Numbered from the stretch's first letter, positions 11,945 through 22,612 are shown. The stretch is 64,000 bases of DNA from Molanna angustata (GCA_963576475.1 OY754970.1:33916619-33980618), one strand, 5' to 3'. Notes: a model not told the origin generated them from the letters alone. Made by a program: numbers and translations.

Positions 11945-12330
11945 TTTCAAACCTAATAATGTATAGTTAGATATTATTTCAAAGTGTATATTCTTTCTTA
12001 TATGTTGTCTTACATGTTTAGTAAGTAGGTATCTAAATTGTCAAAAAGAGGGTATATCCCACAGAGCTGCAACACGATCTAATTATTTTCAGGAGAGATT
12101 AGGACTAGATATAATATTTGAACTGTAACAACCACCCACCCCAAACCTAATAATGTATAGTAAGATATTATTTTTCAATGTGTATTTTTCTCATATTTAG
12201 TAAGAAGATACCTAGACAATAAAAAGTGGGTATATCCCAAAGATGAAAATTCCCTACGGCTGCGATTATGTTCAGGTAAGAATGAGACTGGATATAATAT
12301 TTTAACTGTAACCACCACCCATCCTCCCCC
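11945..12330 (+). repeat. Two ~195-bp tandem units in the Penelope-like 3' region
   Basis: The block AAACCTAATAATGTATAG..AGATATTATTT at about 11949 recurs at about 12145. Both copies run through TAGTAAG..GATAC/GTATCT..A, GGGTATATCCCA and GGATATAATATTT..AACTGTAAC. The units are roughly 80% alike. Tandem 3' repeats (pseudo-LTRs) are known in Penelope-like elements. Confidence 0.65.
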
Positions 12331-12402
12331 CCTTGTTTTGATTTGTCTAAATTTTATCTAATGTAATAGTATATAAGAAAAAAAACCACACCATGTACTT
12401 CA

Positions 12403-12443
12403 CCAGTTGAAAAGGTCTTCACCAGGCGAAACGGTCGTCCTGG
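12403..12443 (+). ncRNA. Decayed hammerhead-ribozyme-like motif
   Basis: CCAG at 12403-12406 can pair with CTGG at 12440-12443 as stem I. GAA followed by the small hairpin ACG-GT-CGT and then C (12428-12439) matches the stem III side with a cleavage-site C. The CUGAUGA core position reads TTGAAAA, three mismatches, and stem II (GGTCTTCACC) is poorly placed. Hammerhead ribozymes are established in Penelope-like elements, so a decayed example is plausible; activity is not expected. Confidence 0.4.
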
Positions 12444-12727
12444 AGAGGAATAGAATAAACGTAGTAAGAAAAAATAAGTGTTTAATTTTTTTTATATACC
12501 AATAGGTTTTAGAAATCCAATATTTGTGATGAAAACATTTTAGAGATGGAGTAGTTTCTCGAAGTGGAACTTAACAGGAATTTTCAGTCAGCTATGAAAT
12601 TATGTAGTGAATATTCTACATAAAAACACTGAGAAAATGTACTTGTCTTCACTAAAGGGTCATGTTGAAAGATTAAAAATAAAAGGAACATCATGATAAA
12701 ACAATATTACAACATGTTAAATTTAAA

Positions 12728-12900
12728 TGGGCCGGTGGCAGAGTGGCTAGTGCGCTGGATTAGTAATCTGAGGAAGAGGGTTTGAATCTCATCTCAAAAG
12801 ATTTCGTTCACATATTTATCATTTATGCTTAAATTTAGGGAATATATGAGGAGTTATATATGTTTTTGTTATAAGGATCTATACATTATTAAAAATAAAG
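12728..12900 (+). mobile_element. tRNA-derived SINE (family 1), diverged
   Basis: The head GGGCCGGTGGCAGAGTGGCTAG, the stem CTGGATTAGTAATC, the B-box-like GGTTTGAATCTC and the body GATTTCGTTCACAT...TTTATGCTTAAATTTAGG match the SINE at 3888. Confidence 0.7.
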
Positions 12901-13156
12901 ATATAAAATAATGTCTTAAACTTGCAAATGGAAACTGGCCTTAACTAATAAACATAATTTTTAAGTAATTTTTCTTTATTTTATGATTTCTTGATTATAA
13001 ACAAATGAGCCAGAACAAGTCATACAGCGGTACTATAGAATAGTGACAAAGTGTATGTAGGTACCATATCAATTTTATTATTTTTATGATGTTAGGAAAT
13101 TAAAGTATTGTATAGCTCTTAGGAAGTTTTGTATCCTAAGACAGAATGATATGCGT

Positions 13157-13250
13157 AATTAATAATAATAATAATAAGGACAATTTATAAAGCGCCGTTT
13201 AGTGACAACCGTGGTCACCTCAAGGGCGCTTTCAGTTTGCAAAAAATAAT
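13157..13250 (-). repeat. LINE/SINE 3' tail, inverted orientation
   Basis: (TAA)n followed by GGACAATTTATAAAGCGCC and GTTTAGTGACAACCGTGGTC. It is the reverse complement of the tail family seen at 6840 and 8940. Confidence 0.55.
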
Positions 13251-14250
13251 TTAAAATTAGTCCTATAGCTAACACATTGAAAATGGTGAAACAAAACTTA
13301 AAAAAATACAATCAGTTAAAATTAAGTTAAAATAGATTAATACTTAAGTTAAAATAGTTTAGATTAATACTGTAGTGTAGAAGATTTAGTCATATTTAGA
13401 CAGATTCAGTTTCATGAGAGTAAAATATACCAAAGGATAATAAATATGGTATAAGAGGTTAAAAAACGTGTCTAAATAAACATTGTAGCCAGTCAAATGA
13501 AATAAAGAACATCTACAATATTTAGATTCAACAGAAAAAGCACAAAGAACAAGGCATTGTGAGCAAAATATTTGATAAATTAAAAAAGGGGAAATTAAAT
13601 TAAAAACGTCAATATTTTTTCTTAAAAAATAAGGGAATTATTTCATATAATTAATATAAAACTCATTATACAATGAATAAAGACTATTTTATATTCTGAA
13701 TATATTTTCTCACAACTAAAATACAAAGAACATAGTTAAATTAATACCAACATAACAACAAAATCATTATTGAAATGTGCCAATTTTGATAATTTTGTAA
13801 TGCCAAAATTTTGCCATTGATATTTTATATAATTAATAACATAATGCCTTTGTTTGTCATAAACATAATAAAACTTACGAAAATAATGTTAATCAATACA
13901 TAATAAACAACTTCCGTGAGGAATATAACACGACAAAAAAAAGGAAAATTAAATCGAACAAATTAAACCTTGATCGCTATATTTAGAAGTAAAAATAAAA
14001 TGAACTATAAATACAGCTACTTACAATATAATTATCTCCACGTGCAAATTATAAAATCACTGATTATAAAAAAAGAACATTAATCACATGACGCTTAATC
14101 ATATTTTGTAAACAATAATTACAAAATTCGCGATTTACACAATAACCAAACGTCATTTTTTGTACCAACCATAGATATTGGCAACTAAAACTAAAAACTC
14201 AAAAGATCCTAGGTTATTCTATGGAATTATATATAAAATGTAATAGGACG
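13251..14250. other. No gene seen
   Basis: Very AT-rich sequence upstream of the THAP gene. No exon or repeat end recognised. Confidence 0.4.
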
Positions 14251-14254
14251 TTTC

Positions 14255-14461
14255 CACGCTAGTCTTGGCTCGACCAGCGCCCTCTGGATTTGCAGTTTTT
14301 GCAGTTATATCATGCCGTAATGTATGAGAGAATATTTTCCAATATGGCCGACGTATCAGTCGGGGGTTTACGCGTCTTGGCGTCTGTTTTTGCATAGAAA
14401 TCAGTACATTTTGATTCGTTTTCGGTTAGTGTTGGTTTGTCGTGCTGTTTTTTAAATCTCC
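14255..14461 (+). promoter_or_regulatory. Probable promoter and noncoding first exon of the THAP gene
   Basis: This is a locally GC-richer island in AT-rich surroundings, with CAATATGGCCGACG at about 14340 (loosely like a YY1/Pho core) and ACGCGTC. It ends in a good splice donor, CTCC-GTAAGTAC (donor at 14462). An acceptor TTTTACAG at 15265-15272 lies five bases before the THAP start codon. Reading this as a 5' UTR exon spliced to the THAP exon is inference; no TATA box is evident. Confidence 0.45.
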
Positions 14462-15276
14462 GTAAGTACAAATATAATTGTTTTTATCATTTATTTATTA
14501 ATATTAAACATTATTTAAGCGTTTTCATATTATTTTGTTTGGTTATTTACCATAATTTTTGATATATAACGTAAATACATTGAAATGTAATGTCAGAAAC
14601 ATTTTCATGGTTATGAAATATTTTATCGATACAATATTGTCATTAAAATTCTAATCTAATGTTTTGAAGTGATTAAACACAAATTTACTATGATATAGTG
14701 CATTTTATTTAAGAAAAAAATATATATATAGGTATATTTCGAAATATGATCACACTAATGCGACTAAAATGTGTCACGGCGATCGTATTTGTTCACAATC
14801 ATATTATTGGGTTGATTAATATTTTCATTATTGAATTATTTGTTTTTGTCATAGAATTATAATGTGTTTTTGTATGTTTATGTTTAAATTTAGTTTTTGA
14901 TTGTATAACGAACTAATATACATGAATAGTATTTCGATGCGTTTATTTTTCAAAATTTCTCCCAAACCACCTTACATGTTTTATGGAAAACAAATTTGAG
15001 TCCATCGATTATTAATGTAGACAATTTTAAGGGCATTCCTGATTTCAAATAAATATCTTTATTTTAGAAAATATATTTAAAACCGTGGCTAGGTTTGGAT
15101 TGTGATTTATATTTTATCGAGATCCTTTCTTCAGATATTTTATGTTACTGTCATGACAACCGGTATAATATAGGTATTCTAAAATTGATAAATTTCTTAT
15201 TTACCCGCTCCTTATAGTTACAATATAAATTTCTGTTGATTTTGTCAATTAAATCAATTAAATGTTTTACAGAAAT

Positions 15277-17036
15277 ATGCAGGGCTGCCGAGCTCCTGGA
15301 TGCCAGTCCAATTACAATAAGAAGTATACAAATTGCTTTTCTTTTCCTAAAACTGATGCATTAAGAAGGCAATGGATTCAAAGCATACCAAGAGCCAACC
15401 TAACTGCTTCTCCATATACAAGTGTGTGTATAAAGCATTTTCGCGAAGAAGACATAGTTAAGGAAGATACATTTAATTGCACAGATGGTAAGTGATTTTT
15501 CTGTAAGTGACTGACGTATGCAAGTGAGACCTGGACATGGCAGAAGTCGTACGAAAGCAGAATAAATGCAGTTGAAATGAGATCGCTTAGAAGAATTTGT
15601 AACAGAATGATGTATGACAGAGTTCGAAATGAAGATACAAGGAAAGAATGTAAGATGAAGAAAGATGTAATTAACAGAATTAAAGTTAACACATTGAGAT
15701 GGTTTGGCTACTTGGGGAGAATGAATGAAGAACGCCTGATGAAAATATATAAAGCTGACAGGAATGGAATAAGAGGTCGGGGGCGCCCAAGAAAAGTATG
15801 GCACGACCATGTAAACAATATTCTGAAAGATGGAAATGTAAGAAGCGTGAACAACAGATGAACGTGTATAAGACAATGTATTGATGATGAGGCGATGAAT
15901 GTGTGTCAGGATAGAAAAACGTGGCGTTCGGTTCTCTCTGCCTACCCCGTGAGGGACATGGCGTGATGGTATGTATGTATAGATATCTGACTCCTGAGAT
16001 ACGAAGATAAATATTATTAGTCTCCAGAATGTAGCAACTTACTTGTTATTGGATGCATGTTAGATAATATTTAACATAGTAGTTCGGTTCTCTCTGCCTA
16101 CCCCGTGAGGGACATGGCGTGATGGTATGTATGTATAGATATCTGACTCCTGAGATACGAAGATAAATATTATTAGTCTCCAGAATGTAGCAACTTACTT
16201 GTTATTGGATGCATGTTAGATAATATTTAACATAGTAGTTGCCCGAAAAGCAATACACAAGAATATACCAAAACGTACAAAATAAGTTTGGAATGAAAAT
16301 TAATGTTAACAAATCTTTTCATACGGCTATGAAAAGTCAAATCACATACTTCAAAAAAGAAACCAGCATGGCTACCCATGAAGTTGATTTTAAGATCAGA
16401 TTCAGACTTGTTGAATGACATTTTCATACTAAACTTTGATCTTAACAAAATATCTTTGATTTATGATATTTAAAGTCTCACAAATTTAGACAGAAAACAC
16501 AATTTAAAACTGTGAACCCAAAACCTATCTCAGAGTCAGATATCTTACCGACAAATAAGAATCATACAAACAAAAAAATATACAAAAAATTATATATAAA
16601 GAACTCTACAATAAGTGCGTTCAAGTTTAGGCATTTATTATGTTCCATCAAACTATTATTTATCATTTATCACCATAAATAAATTGACTAATAATTATGT
16701 TTCAATGTTTCAGGTCAAATTATTAATGTACATCGAAAAAGATTGAGGTTGAAAAAAGATGCTGTACCATCAGTGTTCTCCAATCTACCAGAATATTTAT
16801 CAAAGAAATTGCCATCTCGTCGTAAGGAACCATCAAAAAGAAAAACAGATTTCGTAGTCCGAACCAACAAACAAAATGAAGCTTGGGATCAATCCGATAA
16901 AATCACCAATATTTTCAACATTTCAAACCAACCTTTGAATTTTAATATTAGTAACTGGAATTTAAAATCAAAAATAATTTTATACAGTGTTAAATTTTGT
17001 CCTTTTGCTCTTGTAACATTTTTAATTATTATGTGA
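15277..17036 (+). CDS. THAP-type zinc-finger protein, two coding exons (15277-15487, 16714-17036)
   Basis: The deduced protein has 177 residues. Exon 1 encodes a THAP domain: C4-x4-C9, a central W33 and C51-x2-H54-F, the C2CH zinc ligands and conserved Trp of this DNA-binding fold. Exon 1 ends ACAGATG-GTAAGT. Exon 2 follows TTTCAG and restores frame (GAT-GGT-CAA). It gives a basic HRKRLRLKKD segment and AVPSVFSNLPEYL, the box that commonly follows THAP domains. The rest is Lys/Arg/Asn-rich with no recognised domain. The start is the first ATG after the acceptor; an upstream in-frame ATG (15262) lies on the intron side. AATAAA occurs at 17111 and 17132. The 1.2-kb intron holds an RTE fragment and a 156-bp tandem duplication. 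The C-terminus may be mis-ended if a further exon exists. Probable nuclear factor, target unknown. Confidence 0.75.
15500..15975 (+). pseudogene. RTE-like LINE fragment inside the THAP intron
   Basis: Frames encode YASETWTWQKSYESRINAVE, MRSLRRICNRMMYDRVRN and INRIKVNTLRWFGYLGRM, then GRGRPRKVWHDHVNNILKDG. The fragment ends in the same 3' tail as 1187-1397 (CCCCGTGAGGGACATGG, then GTATGTATGTAT). It is 5'-truncated and inactive, with the same sense as the host gene. Confidence 0.8.
15926..16239 (+). repeat. 156-bp tandem duplication in the THAP intron
   Basis: A 156-base unit running from GTTCGGTTCTCTCTG (15926) to CATAGTA is repeated from 16082 with no difference seen by eye. It spans the LINE tail and about 100 bases of flanking DNA, so it arose after the LINE inserted. 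It is either very recent or an assembly artefact. Confidence 0.85.
16480..16570. repeat. Degraded SINE-like fragment (family 2)
   Basis: TTTAGACAGAAAACACAATT followed by AAAACTGTGAACCC...GAGTCAGATATCTTACC matches the better-preserved tRNA-like copy at 50190-50330 (CAGACTGAAAACACAATT...CAGTCAGATATCTAACC). Diverged. Confidence 0.5.
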
Positions 17037-17199
17037 ATCATTTGAAATTAAGATATATTTTAAAGATACCGAACTGAGTATAAAAAATTTAAAAAGGTTT
17101 GAATTTTTTTAATAAACATGTTTTCATAGAAAATAAAGTTAATCACGTCACGGTTTTTGAGGATTGAAGAAAAAAAAACACATTTCTAGATGTTACGTT

Positions 17200-17570
17200 G
17201 TTCTTGCAAAAAGGCGATATATAAAAGTGGGTGTTGGTATATTTGTTTCTTTGTATGTGATCGATGGACTCCTAAACCGCACATCCGACTGCGATGAAAC
17301 TTTGGGGATTTGTTCAGCGCGCACCGGAGAAGGATTTTGCATTAAAATTTATTTAAGTATTTGTTCGACTTGTCACTAAAAAGTTTTGAAAAATGAAACT
17401 ATGAGGATTTGAAAATTATGCTACCAGGGTAACATAAGTCGGTCCAAATTTTTTTTAAAATGATATATTTGATATTGCAATGAAACATTGGGGATTCGTT
17501 CAGTCCATACCCAAGAATGTTTTTGAATTTAAATGTATTTTTTTTTAATATTACATATAACGCATTATTA
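17200..17570 (+). repeat. Dispersed mid-repetitive sequence
   Basis: GATCGATGGACTCCTAAACCG, CGATGAAACTTTGGGGATTTG and TTCAGCGCGCACCGG blocks. Part of this recurs locally as GCAATGAAACATTGGGGATTC plus GTTCAGTCCATACC at about 17478-17520, so it is a two-unit diverged repeat. It looks like an interspersed repeat of Lepidoptera, but no element ends are visible. Confidence 0.45.
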
Positions 17571-17589
17571 CAGGAAAATATTTATTAGA

Positions 17590-17835
17590 CGGAAGTGACT
17601 GAGGAGGGACTGAAGTGATTGAGGAGACATAAGTGACTGAGGAGAGACTTAAATGACTGAGGAAGGACTTAAATGACTGAAGAGAGACTGATGAAGTATG
17701 GAATAGGGACTAAAGTGACTAAGGAGGGACTGAGGTGATTGAGGAGGGATTGAAGTGAATGAGGAGGTATGGAAGAGTGACTGAGGAAGGAATGAAGTGA
17801 CTGAGGAGGGACGGAAGTGTCTGAAGTTATGGAAG
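17590..17835 (+). repeat. Minisatellite, ~20-bp unit
   Basis: About a dozen diverged units of GTGACTGAGGAGGGACTGAA in tandem, with variants such as AAATGACTGAGGAAGGACTT. Not coding. Confidence 0.8.
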
Positions 17836-18580
17836 GGACAGAATAATAATGAGAGATTCTAGATTATAATCTTAAAAAATAAAACATACGGATCAACCAT
17901 TTTTATCTATACACAGGCAAGACAACGTCTGCTTGGTTTTCCTAGTATCCATAGAGTTAGAGGTTTGCGGGTAGACTTGTGTGGTTTTTTAAATAAATAG
18001 TAATTTGGCAATAATATCACCACATGTTGTTACAGGGTGAAAGAAAGAGTAAATGTATTATTATAAAAATATACGCTACCCCTAAACGTGGAATTTTTTA
18101 TATTCTCTTTTATGTAATTTGTTAATGAGAGAATTTGTAGTGTGTCAATGGTCTGGATGTGTATCCTTCCATTGTCTCTGTCTTAAATATATATAATATT
18201 TAATTTTTTTATATACCTTTTATTATTGTTATCAAACCTCTTTATGTAAAATGTCATTGTATATTATAAATAAGTAAAATTATTATATTATGTACGAGTA
18301 TTTTCATCAGTCATTCTTTTTTTCTAGACAGAAGTATAAATTTTAATAATTGCTGTATTTTTGTACGTTGACAATTGACTACCTACTGAATGGTTCCTTA
18401 CAGTTTCGATAAAATTTATAAAAGAAGGTATTTATATGTGTGAATGTATGCATGATTAATTGAATATTTTTTCTTTGAAAAAGTAATTATATATAATGAA
18501 AGATATCCATGTATAAAGTTGTATTTAGTTTGATACACCTCAGCAAAGAAGTGAGTTATGCAGTAAATCTAGACATCTAA
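17836..18580. other. No gene seen
   Basis: AT-rich sequence downstream of the minisatellite. No exon or repeat end recognised. Confidence 0.4.
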
Positions 18581-18583
18581 TTA

Positions 18584-18664
18584 AGGTTCCTAAGTCAAAT
18601 TGTAAACGCTGTTCGTTATCGCCAAGCACTTGGAGATAACGTTTTCAATTTAACTTAGGAGCCT
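18584..18664. repeat. ~80-nt imperfect hairpin
   Basis: The arm AGGTTCCTAAGTCAAATTG pairs with CAATTTAACTTAGGAGCCT with few mismatches. An inner stem CGTTATC/GATAACG plus CCAAG/CTTGG lies beyond a bulge. Length and pairing look like a small foldback element or a pre-miRNA-like hairpin; the sequence alone does not decide. Confidence 0.5.
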
Positions 18665-18669
18665 GGACC

Positions 18670-19325
18670 TCAAGGTGTATTGATTTCTTCAATACACCAT
18701 CTAGAATATTCAGCATCTTTGTAAAGGGGTATCTGACTTTTCGTTCAGCACAGGATATCTTGATCTTCTGATATATTTGTTCAATTGAAAACTTGAGTAA
18801 AGTAAGAAATATAAAGCTGTTTTTAAATGCTAATCTATTGAAGAATAATGTGAATGAATATATTTGGAAAGAGAAATGTTTGTATAGATGACAATAACTT
18901 TTGTGTTTTCCAAAATAATATGTATGAAGGATCTGAATCTAAATAAATAAGGCCATGTATGTAAAATTTATGTGTGTGGAAATAATCTGTATTTTAGTTA
19001 TGTAAAATGTTTTGATTGATGAACATAATATTTACAATAATGAATTTTTGGGTTACCAAATGTAGAATTTAATTTCTGAATTAGCTTGGAGAACACATGA
19101 TTCTATGAACATGTTTAATATTTGCAACAATAGTAACTACCTATGTATTTATTTCAAAAACTAAAAACACATCAATTGTTCAAACTTATTGTTGATAAGA
19201 ATGTATACAATCTTAAAATGGGCATAACATAAACAGACTGTTTAAATAATAACTGGAAATTTGAAATGTAAACTATTAGTCGTGCCCTCTGTCTAAACAA
19301 AAATAATAAATATTTCATAGAGCTG
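18670..19325. other. No gene seen
   Basis: AT-rich with no supported feature. Confidence 0.4.
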
Positions 19326-19327
19326 TA

Positions 19328-19470
19328 TAATGACCATGTAAACAAAATTCTCAAAGGAAACGATAAATCTTAATATGTTTAAATAACAGACGAATGAATG
19401 TGTGTGAGGCAATGAATGTATGGTGCTCGCTTCTCTCTACCTACCCCAGGAAAATGGGGTCATTAACCCG
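19328..19470 (+). repeat. Diverged RTE-like 3' end
   Basis: AATGACCATGTAAACAAAATT, ACAGACGAATGAATGTGTGTG and CTTCTCTCTACCTACCCC follow the 3' end of the LINE family at 1187-1397 and 15775-15975, with many substitutions and loss of the terminal tail. Confidence 0.6.
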
Positions 19471-20170
19471 TATAAAGAATTCTATATATCTCTTGAAAAT
19501 TTTTTTATATCTCATAACATGATTTCCACCTTGTTCACTGTGGAATAAGAATATTGTTCTTTTATTGTATCGCTAATTTCAAGTTCGCCTCAACACACCA
19601 TCCCTTTTCCTATTCCTGTACCATGTATTTTAAATTCCTCAATAGAATTTGAAGAAATTATTTACTCATATTTCTATACGTACACAATGATACATGAAAT
19701 TGAAGTGTATGATAAACAAGAATGAATGTTTCAACTGGATACATATTTTTTAAATTCAATATCAGACATCAGTTTTCTTTGCCAGTTCTTCCTGATAGAT
19801 GTATTAGAACTGGCGGATATTATCTTGTTTATTTTTAATAAAGAAAGTCAATAACTGGTGTCATTAGTATAGACAACTGCAGTATATTTGTAGTTTTACA
19901 GAAAATGCTTCTATGTTATTGACAAATTTTAAACAAATACCTTTGTGTTTTTTTTTAATATTAAAACAACCTTTTTTTCCCTAACAGTATTTTGAATATA
20001 AACCTTGTAAATATATGAGGTTTCGAAGAAAAGTTTTTTTGTGAAACAGAAGACCTAAGGAGATGGTGGGTATTTGGAAGTAATTGAGTATACATATTTT
20101 TTTAACTTTTTCTATCGACAATACTTGATGGAATTTGATTATAATATATTACAATAAAATACAGATTTAT

Positions 20171-20302
20171 AATTTTCTTCAACTAAATTTAATTGAATAA
20201 CTAGTTTCGCTCTAGACGAGCATATTCTGAGTGGTCCACTACTCAGAGAATGCTCGTCTAGAGCAAAAATAGTTAGTCAATAAAATTTAGTAGAAGAAAA
20301 TT
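20171..20302. repeat. 132-bp foldback hairpin element
   Basis: Two arms of about 65 bases, AATTTTCTTCAACTAAATTT...CTCTAGACGAGCAT...CTGAGTGG and its inverted copy, meet almost without a loop at CC|ACTACTCAG. Pairing is about 85%. The core TCTAGACGAGCAT/ATGCTCGTCTAGA is perfect. No coding capacity; likely a snapback MITE. Confidence 0.75.
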
Positions 20303-20459
20303 ACAAATGTGCATTTTAATAGAGTACCTATATATTATGCATCATGTCAAGTATTTTTATATGATCAAACAAGCAAAATTTTTAAGACTAGATTATGTTA
20401 AAAGACTAGAAAATGCAATTTAAAATTTCTAGGAGATAAATTTCTAATCGGGAATATCA

Positions 20460-20790
20460 TTTGTAGTTACATAATTAAGTTTATAATTTTATTATTACAA
20501 TCGGTTCTTTACATAGGTGTTCTAGATTTTTCATATTTAAACAGCTGAACGTTGGTCGTTATAGATAATAAATCATATTCAAAACAATTGAAGGAAGCTC
20601 AATATCCCTGATAATAATTTATAATATATTAACTTCATTAGTATTTTGCTGAAATTAGTCATGTGCCTAGATATTTATTTGTTTTCAAAATTTTATACAG
20701 TTAGTAAACAATAATTGAATTATAAATGTATCAAATATTATTAATGAACATATTAACAATGCAATATGAATAGTTATCAATTTACCTAGA
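20460..20790. repeat. Direct repeat, left copy
   Basis: It shares TTCATATTTAAA, AAAACAATTGAAGGAAGCTC, TCCCTGA, GTATTTTGCT and TTATTTGTT in order with 21440-21790, diverged. The two copies flank the RTE fragment 20850-21330. Confidence 0.5.
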
Positions 20791-20849
20791 ATAATTCATA
20801 ACTCTTTGTATCAAGACTGATAAAAAATATCTTTTAATATAAGCTCTAC

Positions 20850-21330
20850 TTGTTCAGTTTCCACCTTGGAGATTGTTTGGCAGTAAATCTTTTCCTCCAC
20901 TCTGTTTGGTCTTCAGCGATGCACACCTGTTCCTTATACTCCCAGCGGGAACGTCTTCTGTCAGTCGATCCCTCAATTATTCCCTCCAACAAGATGTGTA
21001 AGAGATGCTCATGTCACAACGCATGACCATCCAATTTGCATGCCTTTTCAATATGGTGATCAACATGTTGTATTGTGACTAGTTTAATTGATAATGTGTG
21101 AAAACCATACAGGTACAGCAAAATACTCCACACAGATTTACTAATTGTTTCCGGAGTTGCTGGACTCAAAGATCTTTGATTGTTTAAGGCAAGTTTTGCT
21201 TGGTGGATGAGATTATCTATTTCACTCTTTGAACATCCATCTCGTATGTGATCCTGTACCCAAGATATACAAATTGGCATTCTATATTTCACTCTATATT
21301 GGCACATCTCTAGACATAAGTATATCAATT
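20850..21330 (-). pseudogene. RTE-like LINE ORF2 fragment
   Basis: Reading on the minus strand gives HQAKLALNNQRSLSPATPET and SVWSILLYLYGFHTLS, then, past a small frame break, HEHLLHILLEGIIEGSTDRR, RRSRWEYKEQV and EDQTEWRKRF. This is the C-terminal region of RTE-like reverse transcriptases (GH-LRH-LL-ILEG-IEG-R pattern). It is 5'-truncated and disrupted. Confidence 0.7.
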
Positions 21331-21439
21331 ATAATTTGAATATGGTTATTACTGTTGTTTTGTTCTGCAACCTTATGATGAATATATACTATTTCTTGTA
21401 CAGAATATCTGTTGTTACAGTAGATAAATTTTAACCGAT

Positions 21440-21790
21440 TGAAAAAAAGAGGAGGTTATATTATATTGTAGGTATTATTGGTTATTTAGGTGCTCGAGAT
21501 TTCTTTATATTTAAAATAAATGAACGTACCTAGCTCATTCTGGATGATAATATTGAAAACAATTGAAGGAAGCTCGATTTCCCTGAAAATTATTTATATA
21601 AAATTGACAATTTATTCTGTATTTTGCTCGTGTAACAAGATACTTATTTGTTGTCATTCTTTGATATAAACTTTTATACAATTACTCTGAATAAATAGGT
21701 ATTATGTTTTCTCATATATAATCTAAAGTTTTCTCAATATTTTTTTTATAAATATAACTTTCATAATGCAATATGAATTATTTAAAGATT
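21440..21790. repeat. Direct repeat, right copy
   Basis: Partner of 20460-20790, in the same order and orientation and diverged. The arrangement suggests either two copies of an unknown repeat or an older duplication around the LINE fragment. Confidence 0.5.
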
Positions 21791-21929
21791 GCAAAATTGA
21801 TCTTGAAAAATTCGTAAAATGATTTTTTGTACTATGTAGATTTATAAAATTTATTTTTTTATGTCATAATGAACATTATAAATGAAAAAATGTTTTTATT
21901 CAAATCTGATCTGTCACATTCAAGTATAT

Positions 21930-22300
21930 AAAACATGTTCTATGAACATGAGAAAAAGAACAATCCGCCAATATGGATAGCTGTCAAACTCCATACGACT
22001 GATAAGTCGGCCATTTTTTTTCCCCTACCTTGCGGCCTGTCTAGAGGAAAACGAACGACGAACAATCCAGAGGGCCTTGGCTCGACGAAACATGCCGAGC
22101 TTCAACGTGTAAATAGGGTGTTCGGATAGACTCGCGTGGTCTCGCCCGGGCTCGCGCCCGATCCGATCGAGTGTCGGTATTTTGGCACGAGTCAAAGGGG
22201 ATTTGCGGTAGACGTTTGCGAGTCATTTACACGTTGGTCCTATCATTAGTATCGTTTATGCTCTGGCGCGAAAGACGTATCGGCATTTTGACAACTGACA
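21930..22300. other. GC-rich island with a 12-bp inverted-repeat element
   Basis: GC content rises sharply against its flanks. CAACGTGTAAAT (22103-22114) and ATTTACACGTTG (22225-22236) are perfect inverted ends around a CpG-rich core containing CTCGCCCGGGCTCGCGCCCG. It looks like a small MITE of about 134 bp, but no target duplication was found. No credible exon. Confidence 0.5.
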
Positions 22301-22612
22301 TCCAAAATTATAATAATAACACGTATTTTACATCTGTAATTTCAATATTCAAAAGATATATTAATGATTATAGTTTATCAGATTATGAATTATTTAGGAT
22401 TAAATATATTATGATGTGAAAACATTTCCTTAAATATTTTTATATTTATTTATATGTTTTATAATAAAATATATTTATTCAATCATGTTATTTTCATAGA
22501 ATTATATAATTCTATGGTTATTTTATTTATTTATTAATACACCGTATGCATAACATTAATATCAAATAATGGATTTATTAAAAAATAAAATAAAATAGTA
22601 TATACATATTTG

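Larger units (their letters stand above)
10300..12480 (+). mobile_element. Penelope-like retroelement, 5'-truncated, split by a hAT-type insertion
   Basis: Degraded frames from about 10320 give YADITIHTTSMHPWHHKLA, AINIPLSRESYIPE, YDIAKNNGFDKQCITKIIKK, IPYLGRIPEKIIKTL and FQKSGIYKITREECNA, the order seen in the C-terminal half of Penelope-like reverse transcriptases. After the insertion (10812-11664) the frame resumes with YIGQTGRAFNTHFEEHKRAY, the GIY-YIG endonuclease core, then QFAKHLINNNHH and a C-terminus ending about 11955. The reverse-transcriptase palm is absent and there are frameshifts, so it is inactive. The 3' noncoding part holds two diverged tandem units and a hammerhead-like motif. 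Confidence 0.85.
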
